Assembly (NCBI RefSeq): GCF_035083965.1
Contig: NC_089732.1
Coordinates: 15,197,424-15,261,423, forward strand
Reading direction: 5' to 3'
Length of the DNA: 64,000 bases
From: Branchiostoma lanceolatum
Lineage: Eukaryota > Chordata > Leptocardii > Amphioxiformes > Branchiostomatidae
Shown here: in pieces, positions 9,475 through 21,904 of the stretch
How positions within the stretch are numbered: position 1 is the first letter of the stretch
How the letters are laid out: each line of letters begins with the position of its first letter
Position numbers and translations under genes: made by a program
The notes under the pieces: model-generated
Told to the model about the DNA's origin: nothing
Databases searched by the model: none
What the model saw: the letters and a program-made list of their open reading frames with translations, nothing else

Positions 9475-12235
9475 TCCAGTAGGTGTGGCGATTTCCCTTC
9501 CGGGAGAACGGGCCGACGTCGACTATTTCGTCAATAGCCGGGGGCGACTGTCCCTGCCAGGATTAAGCATGACTTCAAATCAAAACGAATTAAATTTTAT
9601 TTAAATCCTCAAAACAGAGGACACAGAGAAGAAAGCTACATTTAACAATAGATGCAAAATTGAATTAAAAAATTAACAAAAGTTTCAGTGCAATTTATAC
9701 TGTTACCTTGTCAGAAAAAAATGAAACGATCTTAGGAAAAGTGGTCTCATATTTTAGCTTGAAAGTTCATCTGTGTTGGTAGAAATCATTCTTAAACAAG
9801 TTTAAACTGTAATTTCCAACACAAAGAAACAACAAAAAGAGCGTTTTTGGAAAAAGCCGCGTTCGACTCCTGCGTTCTGACGCACTAGACCTGTTTGAAC
9901 GTAAACAAACAATGACCTTACACCCTGTAGCTGGGAAACACTTGACTAGTAGGGGAAAACCTCTTTCCAAAAGATGTAATTCTATACCACAACAAATGTC
10001 AATGGTCACAATTTCTTTCTGGATTTGAAAAGTAAACACATGTCTGGTCTCCCTGCCTGAAAAAATGGCCAAAAATTGACCAAAGATTTCACCGGGAAAA
10101 ATTCTCAAAATCAATAACAAAAAAAAAAAAAAATTGCAAACTGGGCTTTGTGCGCATGGCCATTAACCGGTCCCTCCCCTTCAAAGTGGGCGTAAGGAGC
10201 CGATACGCCGACAGGATTTTCTGTTTTTTTTTTTGTTATTTGTAGGTTGTACCCTTAACTCAAACATATTCGTTTTTGGTATTTCTCAAGTGCACCGCGC
10301 TATAATTTTTACCGCGTCGAAGCTAGTCACCTCGGGGCCCTTAACTATAGAAATCCACATAGGCCGGAAACGTGTTCTGCTTCCCTTCAAACCGGCTGTC
10401 TTTTTAGATTTTGACTGGGACATAGGACCGTAGGGTTTATATGAATGACGGTTCCCTATCAACAGACGTTAGGAGTGCCAAGAATGTTATTGACCCCAGT
10501 CAAGATATTCGCGTTATATATATGATTACCAGCCGTCTTTGTTTCCCTAATACTAGTATTTAGGCCGCTATGAGACACCTTCTGGTCTTCTGAAGTCCGC
10601 GAGGAACTTTAATCAAAGCTGTGTGATAGAAGCAATGAGGTGATAGTTTTACCTGCACCACAGTCAAGAAAAGAACTCATATATAGAGGGTGACTTTGAT
10701 CATTCTCCTTCCATATTACTATATTACTACCACTTACTATTCATGAGCCCTTTTCTTTATCTCTCGCCAGTTGCTAGAAATTTCTCGGGTAAATATAGCT
10801 ACTGGTTGTTGCCTACTGGTTTCTGTTTACTGTATATGCAGCTCTTATTATTGTGTATGTTGACAGAAAATGTATTCATTAAAATGTTCCATAGTTCGCC
10901 AGTATACAAAGATAAAGACTATTCAGACAGCCCTGCCTCACAATGCACGGTTTCATATCGTCTTCATATCAAAATTACAGCACAATCAAGCTATCACTTT
11001 ACTGATCCCACACCTGATCGCAAGATGGATTGTAATCTTTCTGAACGTACATTTTATGCAGTGGATTCCTATATGTAACGTTGACCATGTCTCTAATAAA
11101 TGTATCATGAGGAATACCTGAACCTATTGGCTGTTCCTATGGGCTGTACCTAAGCAAAATATGTTCTCCTTCTTCAGCTGTTCTCTTGTTTCCGATTGTT
11201 ATATGTTTTTTCTTAACTGCAGTCCTTTAACTCCTTAGCCGACATTTGTATTCCTTTTAATCTCGTCATGCATTTACGTAGCCCAGTGTTGTATGTAGGT
11301 ATGCATGCAATAGTGTAATGCATGTAAATGTATATTCCCAACGACGTGTCTGTGTTTTGTTTGGACTTGTGCTATCATGCATGATGTGTGTAAAACACGA
11401 TTTTGGCCACATATTATGCTATATCAGTGTGTTGGATTAGGTGTTATTCACCAATCATTCATTCATTCATTTGCTACAGGTTGCTGTTGAAAGAATCACG
11501 ATGGCTTCAGGTTGCTGTTCAGAGAAACAAAATGGTTGGAAAAGACGAGGGAACGTAGTAAGCAAGGATGGTCTAGTGGTGGTCGCGCTGACGGGAGAAC
11601 GGGAAGCTACAAGAGGTAGCCAGGGTCGAGAGCGTACGTGTAAGGGCAGTGCAGGTTTGTTGGGCTTGACCGAACTGATAATGACGTCTTCTCACGACAA
11701 GTGGAAGAGCCTGGCTTCAACCGGTGAAAGCCATATGTCCTAACAAGTACAAGAATGATCAAGATGAAAATAAATTATTAGGGGTTTATCCCCTTGATAC
11801 TCTGTAATCAGTGGTTTGATAAGTTACAAGTAGCTGAACGTCAAATCTTAAACAGATTGTTACTTTACGCATCTTTTGATATTCATAGTTTATCAATACA
11901 CATATGTATTTACTGACAGCCTCAATTGCAAATACCATCCACTAAGCAATGCCCTGAAGAGTGTGAAAAATTCTTAAGGCCTAAAGATGCTTTATAGGAA
12001 TATGTATATACATGTTCTGTCTACATTTGCAATACTTTCTCAATGTATCGAACGAAAACAAACTGTGAGTGAATTACCATGGGAAAATCCGTAAGGCAGC
12101 AAATATGAGACCATTCTTAAACAAGTTTAAACTGTAATTTCCAACACAAGGATTGGACTTACCTAAATTTTCGAAATATTGAAGTTCGAAACCACAATGC
12201 AAGCATGGCAATGCAAGCATGGACGCAACGTTGTA
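9475..12235. other. No recognisable gene; holds one copy of a 38-bp repeat
   Basis: Mixed AT-rich sequence. A 38-bp block at 9787-9824 recurs exactly at 12112-12149. Open frames at 9767-10120 (-), 10743-11078 (+) and 11441-11743 (+) show no recognisable motif and were not called. Confidence 0.4.
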
Positions 12236-12239
12236 GCGG

Positions 12240-15200
12240 TTACAAGTGAAGTGAAGTGAACTTTATTGCTCAACAATCGTACATGGTACAATGTATGGCA
12301 TGAAATCAACAATACTACAAGGCTAATCTATCCTACAATTCTAAGTACAAAATATTTTCGAAACCAGTGTATTTGTTACAATATATAATCATGTATGGGT
12401 AATTCTGTCTCGCTTTTCGAATGATTTATGGAGAAATTGACCTATGTACATGGATATAGGAGTCGGACATGACAACGGCACATAGAAAATATCGCTCTGT
12501 GTACCAGATAGGGTGAAGTTTGTTTTAGTAACAATAGTCTGTAAAAGCATATCTCTCTCTTTGCTATAAGTTGGACAATTCATTACAAAGTGGAATTCAT
12601 CTTCAACACTTCCATTACATGTGGGACACAATCTCTGAGTGGCCGGTGTGTTGTGGTGTCGACCCTTTTCAACTTCTAAGCAATGTGCACTGATTCTCAG
12701 CTTTGTTATGCTATTTGCAAACAGTTTATTATGAATTGATGTGAGATATGTTTCCATGCCAAAGTGCTTTTTGATTTTAGAATATGCGTGTAGTTTACTG
12801 GAATGTCTAAGTTGTTCCCTCCAGCCAGAAAGAAATGAGTCTTTCAGACGTTCTTTGAATATAATTCCAAAATAATTGGCATTAACTGCGGGGTTAAGCC
12901 AAACATTTTGGAACCCATGTCTACATAATATATCTTGAACGTGAGTAGCCCAGTCATGTTCTTCTTCGACTGAAGTGTCGTATGCTTTTTTAACAATCTT
13001 GTCATTAGGTGAATTTTTCAATCTTAGCCAGTATTTAATCAACTGTGTTTGACTGTCAATGAACAACGGGAATACTCCCAATTCACCCCTTACGGCGGCA
13101 TTTATAGAACTTTTTGGAACACGTAGTATAATTTTGCAAAAAATTTAAAAGTACATATTCCAAGTAAGGAATTTCATACGAAATTTTTGGTTGATCTACC
13201 GTGACATTCTGTCTGACTGGTAAATCACGTTCAGTTTATCACTATACTTCTTGAATCGAACAACAACAGGGCGAGTAACTGTAGACGTGGGGTCTGATAT
13301 CTTTCCTAAGCGACTAACTCTCAGTAAACCAACATCCGACCCCAATATCGGGCTGAGGATTGTATCTATTGATGTTCTGATCTTTTCATTGGGATATTCC
13401 TTAATTCCTTTGAAAATTAGGTATCTACATTGTATATTTATTCCAGTAAGTTCACTGCAATAAAGCAGAATAGGTTTCACCAAACTGTTAAACAGATCAA
13501 TAGCTAGGGAGATTGACGGATTTGAGTTTGATGATAATAATGATTTTAATCTAAAAGAGGCACGTAGAGCTTTCAGTCTTAACTGTTTAATGGCACGACT
13601 AAAAGATCCTGACGGTGTAATGTCCACTCCTAAGTATGTGTAAAATTTAGCTATCTCTAAAGCTTGACCTTGAGATTTGAAAGGAGAATGCTTATAATCG
13701 GCTGTCCGACCATTTTTTGAGAAAATCATTACTTTTGTCTTGTTCTTATTGATTGATAATTTCCATAGGGAACAAAATTGGTCCAGTGTCCTCAGACACT
13801 CTTTTAGGCCTGCTTCAGATTTTGATACAAGGACAAGGTCGTCGGCCCAAAATATGCTATTTATATCAATATCTTTTAGTATCAATGGATCGCAGGATGT
13901 TGGATCTAGTAGAGATGGAAAATCATTGATGAATAGGTTGAATATGAGAGGACTTAGATTACAACCCTGTCGCACCCCGCAAAGAGACTGAAAGTAGGGT
14001 GACAGACCATGTGGGGTTTTGACACAATATTCTATGTTATGATACATTGATTTTATTATCCTAAAGAAGTTCCCCCCTATCCCCGAAGACAAAAGTTTAT
14101 AAAATAATCCATTTCGCCAAATTCAATCAAAAGCCTTCCGAAAATCTATAAAGCAAGTATATAATTTACCCCCGGGTTTGGAAGTCTGCTGGTCGATTAG
14201 TGTTTTGAGGACGAAGACGTTATCACTTGTTCTGAAATCTTTCCTTAATCCGGATTGAAAAGGAGATAGTAGATTTGAGCTTTCCAGGAAATACTGTAAA
14301 CGTTTGTTTAAAATAAATGTAAATAATTTGCCTACACAACTAGAAATGGCTATTCCTCTGTAGTTGGTTGGATTTGATGTTTCGCCACTTTTGTAGATGG
14401 GAACAAGTGTGCTCTGACTCCATTGCTGAGAAAAATGCCCAGACTGTAGCAGGAGATTGAACAGTTTTTTGAAGGGTTGTATGAGTTGGGGGGTGCCATA
14501 TTTCAGCAATTCATTAATTATAGAATCTGTTCCACTGGATTTGTTGCTTTTTAAACTAGATAAGCCATTTTGAATTTCCTCGTCTGTGATTTCAAAATCT
14601 AGCTGGTTTTCAGTTTTATGTTCAAGTGACGTAATGATGTTGTCGGTGTGTTCTTCTTCTTTTTTATCAACTACAGTGTTCTTATTTATTGTTTTGAAAT
14701 GATCTAGCCATTCGTTAGTTGTAATTTGGTCTCCTGGCCCAACCTTCGTTCCATTTTCTAAATTTCGCAGTTTATTAATTTCATTCCAAAAGGATTTTGG
14801 TTCTCTTTTAGCTAATTTTGTTAAGGATGACATTTTTTCTTCATTAAATTGTTTCTTTCTCTTTTTTAACAGTTTCTTGTACTCCTTGACCTTAAATACA
14901 TAATGTTGTCTTTTGTCTTGTCGCCATGGAAATTTTCTAATTTCCGCGGCAAGGACTCTTATTCTTGATTTAAGATCCCGACATTGTTGGTCGTACCATG
15001 GTTTATTGGTACGTTTCTTTTTCCGTTTTAAAACTCGAATTGATTTAAGTGAAAGGTCAGCTGTTGTCTTGATGATGTGGTTAAAATATTCAACAACATT
15101 TTCTGCTTGGTTGTTAGTGTAGGGTTTTGATAAGAACTGGTGTATGTCGTTTCGTATTGGTGGTAAATTAAGTGCCTCCTGAAATTTTTCACAAGAAGTT

Positions 15201-15240
15201 TCATCCCAAATATATTTTTTTGGACAAGCATGAGTTCGGT
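12240..15240 (-). mobile_element. 5'-truncated, decayed CR1/L2-like non-LTR retrotransposon
   Basis: One minus-strand frame runs through a linker (near 15180-14830), the fingers and palm of a reverse transcriptase (14833 to 13200) and a C-terminal tail (13081-12389). Visible RT blocks are LVPIYKSGETSNPTNYRGIA, FIDFRKAFD, GVRQGCNLSPLIFNLFINDF and the catalytic FWADDLVLV (F-x-A-D-D box). The tail has a C-P-T-C and H-F-x-x-x-x-C-P zinc-knuckle-like motif. The frame is broken by a TGA right after FRKAFD, and by TAG (13196) and TAA (about 13147) codons. The 3' end carries AATAAA followed by TTCACTTCACTTCAC at 12245-12265. The endonuclease domain is missing, so the copy is dead on arrival. Clade assignment is approximate. 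Confidence 0.85.
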
Positions 15241-15289
15241 CGCAAATGTGTCATGCAAATCGAGCGGCTGCTTTTCTTGCTCCATTACC

Positions 15290-15373
15290 ATATAAGGCAA
15301 AGGCTGAACAACAAACGTGGAAAGTCTTGCTATATAAGGCAAAGGCTGAACAACAAACCCGGAAGGTCTTTAT
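15290..15373. repeat. Two 42-bp direct repeats at the LINE junction
   Basis: ATATAAGGCAAAGGCTGAAC and the following bases occur at 15290 and again at 15332, with few differences. They sit just outside the truncated 5' end of the LINE. Confidence 0.7.
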
Positions 15374-15439
15374 GGTGTGTGACACAGTGTTCAACCAAGT
15401 ACCATTGACCAAGGAAGGATTGATCGAAGGTAAGAGCCA

Positions 15440-15838
15440 AAACATTGGATGAGTTTCAAATGTGAGTGACCAAGTTAAATCACTAAGGTTAAAAAGTACA
15501 AAATTGTAATGTCTAGAACATTGGTGACCTTGCTTTTTCGGTCACAATCTGTAGTTGAGGTGTGATCAAAAGATCTCTATTTTGATACTTCAGCATACAT
15601 CTATATATGATGGCTAAAGTGTCTCAAATACATTTCAACTGATTTTATTATCAGGAACTCCCTCTAAAAGAAGTAAATGAATAGTAGAAGGTCAGACTGA
15701 AATTGTTAAAGTTACATCTAAGTCACAAACAAAACCAAAACAGCCGCACAAAACGGTCTTGACGAAAAATACCACGTCCTCTTTTCATGCCAAACCAGGA
15801 TTCAGTGAACTAGTGAGGAACAGCGCGATGAGGTTGGT
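15440..15838 (+). repeat. Dispersed 0.9-kb repeat, copy A (partial)
   Basis: Contains the same ordered words as copies B (18.6-19.5 kb) and C (24.0-24.9 kb): a segment ending in AACATTGGTGACCTTG, then CAGCATACATCTATATATGA, then GTCTTGACGAAAAATACCAC. Here the tail of one unit is followed by the middle of the next, which suggests a former tandem arrangement. It is non-coding. The TIR satellite element begins directly at its right border. Confidence 0.7.
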
Positions 15839-18545
15839 CATTACGAACTGAGCCAATTCAGAAGCGTATTATGGAAAGCCGCAGTATCTGCGGCTCCCCC
15901 GCTGTGCGGAGTGCTATTGGCACCTTGGCGCTAGCTAATAACCGTGTGGTAGCTTGACTCTAGACCAAAGACACCAAATATCAATGCTTTGTATCCTTGA
16001 ATTAATCATTACGAAGTGTGCTACAATCCCGGAGGTTCTCTGGTTGACTGGAGCTTCTCTAGCTGGCTGATTTGGGAACAGTGGATGCTTGAAGATTAGT
16101 AAAGCGGTCTCCTGTATTCACATGCGTTCATTAGAGAGCTAAACAATGGTCTTCCTTCACAGTTCGGTGACGGAATTTCGCTTCAATAGTGAAGCCAATC
16201 AGCTCTCTCCTTTCCTGTGACGTCCTTTCCTGTGACGTAGATATCACGGGCCATCTGTCTCAGAGTGGTCACTTTAGCGTGGGAAGCGGTGTTGGCCACA
16301 CACGCGGATCGTCCTAGCCCCATAGCAGGAATCAACGTCAACCATGGCATTTGTGTTGCCAAAGTTCTAGCTAGGACTGGCTCAGGATCGGCCTCAGTGA
16401 GCCCTGTTGGGGAAAGACTTTCATAGTCTGCACTCATCTTATAGGGAGACTGAATACCACAATTAGCGGTCGTGTGTTTCAAACATGACGGTAGGTCCAG
16501 CCCAGGAATGGATTTAGTGAGCCCTGTTGAGGAAACTCAACTTATAGGGAGACTGAATACCACAATTAGCGGACGTGTGTTTCAAACGTAACGGTAGGTC
16601 TAGCTCAAGAATGGATTTAGTGAGCCCTGTTGAAAAAAACTCAACTTATAGGGAGACTGAATACCTCAATAAGCGGACGTGTGTTTCAAACGTAACGGTA
16701 GGTCTAGCTCAAGAATGGATTTAGTGAGCCCTGTTGAGGAAACTCAACTTATAGGGAGACTGAATACCACAATTAGCGGACGTGTGTTTGAAACATAACG
16801 GTAGGTCTAGCTCAAGAATGGATTTAGTGATCCCTGTTGAGGAAACTCAACTTATAGGGAGACTGAATACTACAATTATCGGACGTGTGTTTCAAACGTA
16901 ACGGTAGCTATAGGTTTAGCTCAAGAACGGATTTAGTGAGCCCTGTTGAGGAAACTCAACTTATAGGGAGACTGAATACCACAATTAGCGGTCGTGTGTT
17001 TCAAACATAACGGTAGGTCTAGCTCAAGAATGGATTTAGTGAGCCCTGTTGAGGAAACTCAACTTATAGGGAGACTGAATACTACAATGAGCGGACTTGT
17101 GTTTCAAACGTAACGGTAGGTTTAGCTCAAGAATGGATTTAGTGAGCCCTGTTGAGGAAACTCAACTTATAGGGGGACTGAATACCACAATTAGCGGACG
17201 TGTGTTTCAAACGTAACGGTAGGTCTAGCTCAAGAATGGATTTAGTGAGCCCTGTTGAGGAAACTCAACTTATAGGGAGACTGAATACCACAATTAGCGG
17301 ACGTGTGTTTCAAACATAACGGTAGGTTTAGCTCAAGAATGGATTTAGTGAGCCCTGTTGAGGAAACTCAACTTATAGGGAGACTGAATACTACAATTAG
17401 CGGACGTGTGTTTCAAACGTAACGGTAGGTTTAGCTCAAGAATGGATTTAGTGAGCCCTGTTGAGGAAACTCAACTTATAGGGGGACTGAATACCACAAT
17501 TAGCGGACGTGTGTTTCAAACGTAACGGTAGGTCTAGCTCAAGAATGGAGTTAGTGAGCCCTGTTGAGGAAACTCAACTTATAGGGGGACTGAATACCAC
17601 AATTATCGGACGTGTGTTTCAAACATAACAGTAGGTCTAGCTCAAGAATGGATTTAGTGAGCCCTGTTGAGGAAACTCAACTTATTGGGAGACTGAATAC
17701 CACAATTAGCGGACGTGTGTTTCAAACGTAACGGTAGGTTTAGCTCAAGAATGGATTTAGTGAGCCCTGTTGAGGAGACTCAACCTAACAGTAGGTCTAG
17801 CTCAAGAATGGATTTAGTGAGCCCTGTTGAGGAAACTCAACTTATAGGGAGACTGAATACCACAATTAGCGGACGTGTGTTTCAAACGTAACGGTAGGTC
17901 TAGCTCAAGAATGGATTTAGTGAGCCCTGTTGAGGAAACTCAACTTATAGGGAGACTGAATACCACAATTAGCGGACGTGTGTTTCAAACATAACGGTAG
18001 GTCTAGCTCAAGAATGGATTTAGTGAGCCCTGTTGAGGAAACTCAACTTATAGGGAGACTGAATACCACAATTAGCGGACGTGTGTTTCAAACGTAACGG
18101 TAGGTTTAGCTCAAGAATGGATTTAGTGAGCCCTGTTGAGGAAACTCAACTTATAGGGAGACTGAATACCACAATTATCGGACGTGTGTTTCAAACATAA
18201 CGGTAGGTTTAGCTCAAGAATGGATTTGGTGAGCCCTGTTGAGGAAACTCAACTTATGGGGAGACTGAATACCACAATTAGCGGACGTGTGTTTCAAACA
18301 TAACGGTAGGTCTACCTCCGGACTGAATTTAGTTAGCCCTGTTGGGGAAAGACTTAAATAGTCTGAATTCGACTTATAGGGAGATTTGTTGAACATAATG
18401 GGAGGTCTAGCTCAGGGCTGGCTGTGTGTGCTGTGGGGATTAGCATAGTAATTGACACCTAGCCGAGAGTCAATAAACTCCGCCTGTCTACGTCCAGACC
18501 GCTCATTTGCATTATACGCTTCTGAATTGACCCAGTTCGTAATGT
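15839..18545. mobile_element. TIR-bounded element carrying a 103-bp satellite
   Basis: The left end CATTACGAACTGAGCCAATT plus CAGAAGCGTATTATG at 15839-15873 recurs inverted at about 18511-18545 with few mismatches. Weaker inverted similarity continues inward (CGGAGT, then TATTG). Between the ends lies the 103-bp tandem array. Outside, the left flank ends in ACTAGTGAGGAACAGC and the right flank resumes GAAATCACGAAACGCCAAGA, both matching consecutive words of the uninterrupted repeat near 19545-19600. The whole unit is therefore probably an insertion. No transposase is present. Confidence 0.65.
16390..18420. repeat. 103-bp satellite array, about 20 monomers
   Basis: The monomer, read from GTAGGTCTAGCTCAAGAATG, recurs every 103-104 bp. 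The word GCCCTGTTG marks units at about 16401, 16521, 16624, 16728 and so on to 18336; one unit near 17763 is cut to 57 bp. Every full unit contains GTTGAGGAAACTCAAC, a perfect 6-bp stem closed by a GAAA loop. The outermost units diverge most. Short minus-strand frames inside are repeat artefacts. Confidence 0.95.
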
Positions 18546-18589
18546 GGTGAATTTGAAATCACGAAACGCCAAGAGAAGGCGCTGCGAAA

Positions 18590-19510
18590 CCAATACATTT
18601 TCTATAGATCCATGCACAGCACACACCATTGCCCTTGCTTATCAAATAATCAAAGATTTCTTCCGGACTGTTGTCAAAAGTCATTCCTGTGGGTTTGCTT
18701 CTCGATCGACCTGAAAAAAAATGCAGTTTTTATTATCTTTAGCTGCGGCAGTGCATGTGTTTATTCACAAACCAATATCCAGTATCACGTGCTTAAGCCT
18801 ACTTTAGGAATATATTAGGTCACCGCACCGCGCTGGTATTTGTGCGGCAAGACTGAAGAATACATGAACAACTCAAGCCCAGACCAATCTGCCAAAATAA
18901 AGCCAGTATGGGATTATTTGCATGTGGGCCCAGGAGGCTCTAGCCACTCTTTGTCCGACTTCGAAAATTTCTATTTCATTATTTCAGTATACATCTACAT
19001 GTAAGGAAAATATATTAGATATATTTTACCAATTTATCAGCATCTCTGATAAAAGTAAAACAGTAGCAGAAAGCAAGAACAGACTGAAAGAGTTAAAACT
19101 GTATTCAGTCTTTCATTTCCATACCAAAATGTCTTCTGGTCAACAACTACGCGTGCAAAATGGCATTTGGAATATAGGAAAACACACATGTCAAAACAAT
19201 TACCAAGTTTCATTTAAAGAGTGTGCAAACAGAAAATACAGGAATGGATAAAAACTAGGTCACTTGTGAATGGCCAAGCATAATCAGCAATGTTAAAAAG
19301 AGGAAACCCTTGTAATGTTTAAAACATTGGCGTCTTTGTTTTGCTGGTCACCGTTTGGAGTTTAGATCTGATCCTGCAAGTATGGCAAACTTTAAGTTTT
19401 TGTCAAATAAATAGAGGTGTGTCAAGGTTAAATACAAAAATGCTTGCATTGTTGACAGATGTTCAATCCTTTTATCCTAAGTGGGCTATTTTTCTGAATA
19501 CCTGACAACT
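18590..19510 (+). repeat. Dispersed 0.9-kb repeat, copy B (full length)
   Basis: Shares a long colinear series of words with copy C, such as TTTAGGAATATATTAGGTCA, GTGCGGCAAGACTGAAGAAT and CAACTCAAGCCCAGACCAAT. It ends with TCAAGGTTAAAT and CTGAATACCTGAC. Non-coding. A fourth unit begins at about 19555 (ACTTTGAAACGCAAAGGAAA, CATTGCCAAACCAACATG) and is cut off by the foldback MITE at 19633. Confidence 0.75.
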
Positions 19511-19632
19511 CCGAGGTCGATCTCAAGGGCTCTAGTTCACTAGTGAGTAACAGCAAGAGAAGATGGATTGTGACTTTGAAACGCAAAGGAAAGGCATTGC
19601 CAAACCAACATGTTTTCTATATATATATATAG

Positions 19633-19766
19633 AATACAACACGGGGTATTCCGTATCACCCGAGGTACCAGCCCGACCGCGGGTAGGATCGACCGTAGGC
19701 CGGAGGGCGATCCGACCCGAGGGAGGGCTGGGACCGAGGGTGATGCGGAATACAACGTGTTGTATT
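19633..19766. repeat. Foldback MITE, about 60-bp arms
   Basis: AATACAACACGGGGTATTCC at the left is answered by GGAATACAACGTGTTGTATT at the right. Inner words (CACCCGAGGTACCAGCCC against GGGCTGGGACCGAGGGTG, and GGGTAGGATCG against CGATCCGACCC) pair as well, leaving a very short centre. GC-rich, unlike its surroundings. Non-coding hairpin-type element. Confidence 0.85.
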
Positions 19767-19799
19767 TATCTTCGCCGAGTGAACTCGGAGAAGATTATG

Positions 19800-20720
19800 T
19801 TTTCGGTTGAGAAATCTGTTGGGTGGGTCTGTATGTATGTCAAGAGCATAACTCAAGAAAGCTTTAATGAATCTTTATGATTTTTGGTAGGTTTGTAGTG
19901 GTTGTGCAAAGGAAGGTCAAGTTAGAAAATGGCCTACCTTGCTTTTTTCAACAGTACTGCAGCGGACTTTCCATTTTTGTGTGTTTGTATGTAGGCAAAA
20001 ATAAGTGACGGAAACGTTGATGGATCTTCATGAGTTTTTGTAGGTGTGTATATATTTGGGGAACGGAGGTCAACTTCGAAAATGATTTATCTGGCGCTTC
20101 CCTACAGTACTGCAGCATGCTTTGTGTGTGCGTGAGTTTGTATGTCGCCAGCATAACTCGAGGAGCTGTTGACGGTTGTGCATGATATTAAGTGGATGGG
20201 TAGGGGTGTCAAAGAGGAAGGTCAAGTTCGATAATGAGCCTCCTAGCGGGTATCCAAGGTACTGCAGCGGAGCTTCAAAGTTTGAGGCCAAATTTTCTGG
20301 AAGCACCAGGTTCATCATTTTTAGGTGGTAGATAACTTCTGAGACAGCATGTGAATGGTGTAAATCAAAGCCCCCTAGCTGCTTGTTTAAAACTGCAGTT
20401 TGTGTTTTTGTTGTTACCTTTGGAGACAAATAACTCCAAAATGGATTGATGAATTATCATAATTTATGGCATGTGAATAGTTTGGGTGATGCTTTACATT
20501 ATTAATTAGGAAAGTTTATCAATCCGTCAAAAGCTTGTAGTCAAATTTTATGCAAGTGCTATAGTCATGATTTTTACTTGGTGTATAGCTCTTGGGGCAG
20601 GGAGTAAGTGATGTAAGTTTAGACCCCCTAGTGGCTTGCTTAGAACCGCAGTGGGCTTTTTTTCTGTTACCTTTGGAGGCAAATGTCTCGGGTAGGGTTT
20701 GATGAATTTGCATTGCTTTT
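19800..20720. repeat. Diverged tandem repeat, unit about 150 bp
   Basis: The word CAGTACTGCAGC or a close form recurs at about 19950, 20105 and 20258, then more loosely at 20392 and 20645. Each is accompanied by GGTCAA-GTT-GAAAATG and CATAACTC words. Non-coding, probably the interior of a repeated element family. Confidence 0.5.
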
Positions 20721-21904
20721 GACAGGAAGGTCATTGAGGTAATCATTAACAAATCTAGATGTATGAAATTGTAATAAGGGTCCAATAACGTGGTGAAATA
20801 GGCTTGTTTATAATTGTGTAAAAGTACCTCTTGTCGACCTACATCTAAGGACAACACCTGTTTGTCACTTGGGCTCAAGATTGATGCTCGGCATTCCTTA
20901 TATGGGTCAGGCAGCACTACATCCCCGCTTATATCAACAAACACAGGACAGGATAGGCCGGGCCCGGCCTGGTTGTTACGCATTCACTGCTCGTGTGGGA
21001 CAAGTCAAAACAAAAACATCGATCATCGCCTGCGCCTTGAACACGGCGTTACTCGATTCACTGCCATTATGTTTCAACTGCGCACTTGTGACTATATACA
21101 TGGCATGTTGCAAGAATTCTTTACACAACATTTATGATCATTAATATGAAAACAAAAATGAAAATGTTGGCGATCGATGATATAAAGAATTATGTGCAAG
21201 CAGCAGGCACTACAGAAGGCATTACACTAAGCTTTATGTGGTTTATAAAATGCCGTTGTATATACCATACTTACACTGGATGTGGACCACAGTCCTTGGT
21301 AGATGAGAGTACGAAAAGGTTCTTGCACAGATAGCGCACATAGATATCCTGTATATATATATATATGGCCTCCGTCGGTCAGTATTGACCATGGTAAAAT
21401 CCTACTTCACAACAGCCCTACAGCATCGATTATGGCTAAACAGCCTTATATGAGAATGGCAGTCTCTGCCACAAAAATCACATCTGTAAGCTGACTCAGT
21501 TCTTTTAAATATCCTAAAAACCAGGAAAGTCTTCAAAACAAACCCATCAGGAGTGCTAGCGTTGTACGTCTTTCAGCCGGCGTCACAATTCATGCAAGCG
21601 TCGGCCGACTTTGTAGATCGCCGGAAGCTCGCCGAATTTCAAAATCGCCCGAGCGTCGACCGTATTTTCCAATGAAAATCTCGGGTGACGTCCTTCGAAC
21701 ACTAAAAACTAGAAATCCCTCATGAGATGGTACCATCTTTTGGACATGAACGAAGTTAATATCGACTAACCTGGTAAAAGGCCAATATTTGGATCAACTT
21801 TTATTTCTAAAAATCGCCCGAAGCCCGCGTAATCGACAGGACGTCCTCGGCCGAAAATGCACATTTGAAGCTCGCCAACACGTCGGCCGAGCTGAATTTC
21901 TTTT

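Noticed and set aside
16183..18420. tRNA-like A box (TAGCTCAAGAATGG) and B-box-like GTTTCAAAC in the 103-bp monomer
   Set aside because: Spacing and B-box match are poor and no cloverleaf can be drawn, so a tRNA or SINE origin is not supported.
16390..18420. Hammerhead ribozyme in the satellite
   Set aside because: The GAAA lies in a hairpin loop and the CTGATGA core is absent from the monomer on the strand inspected.
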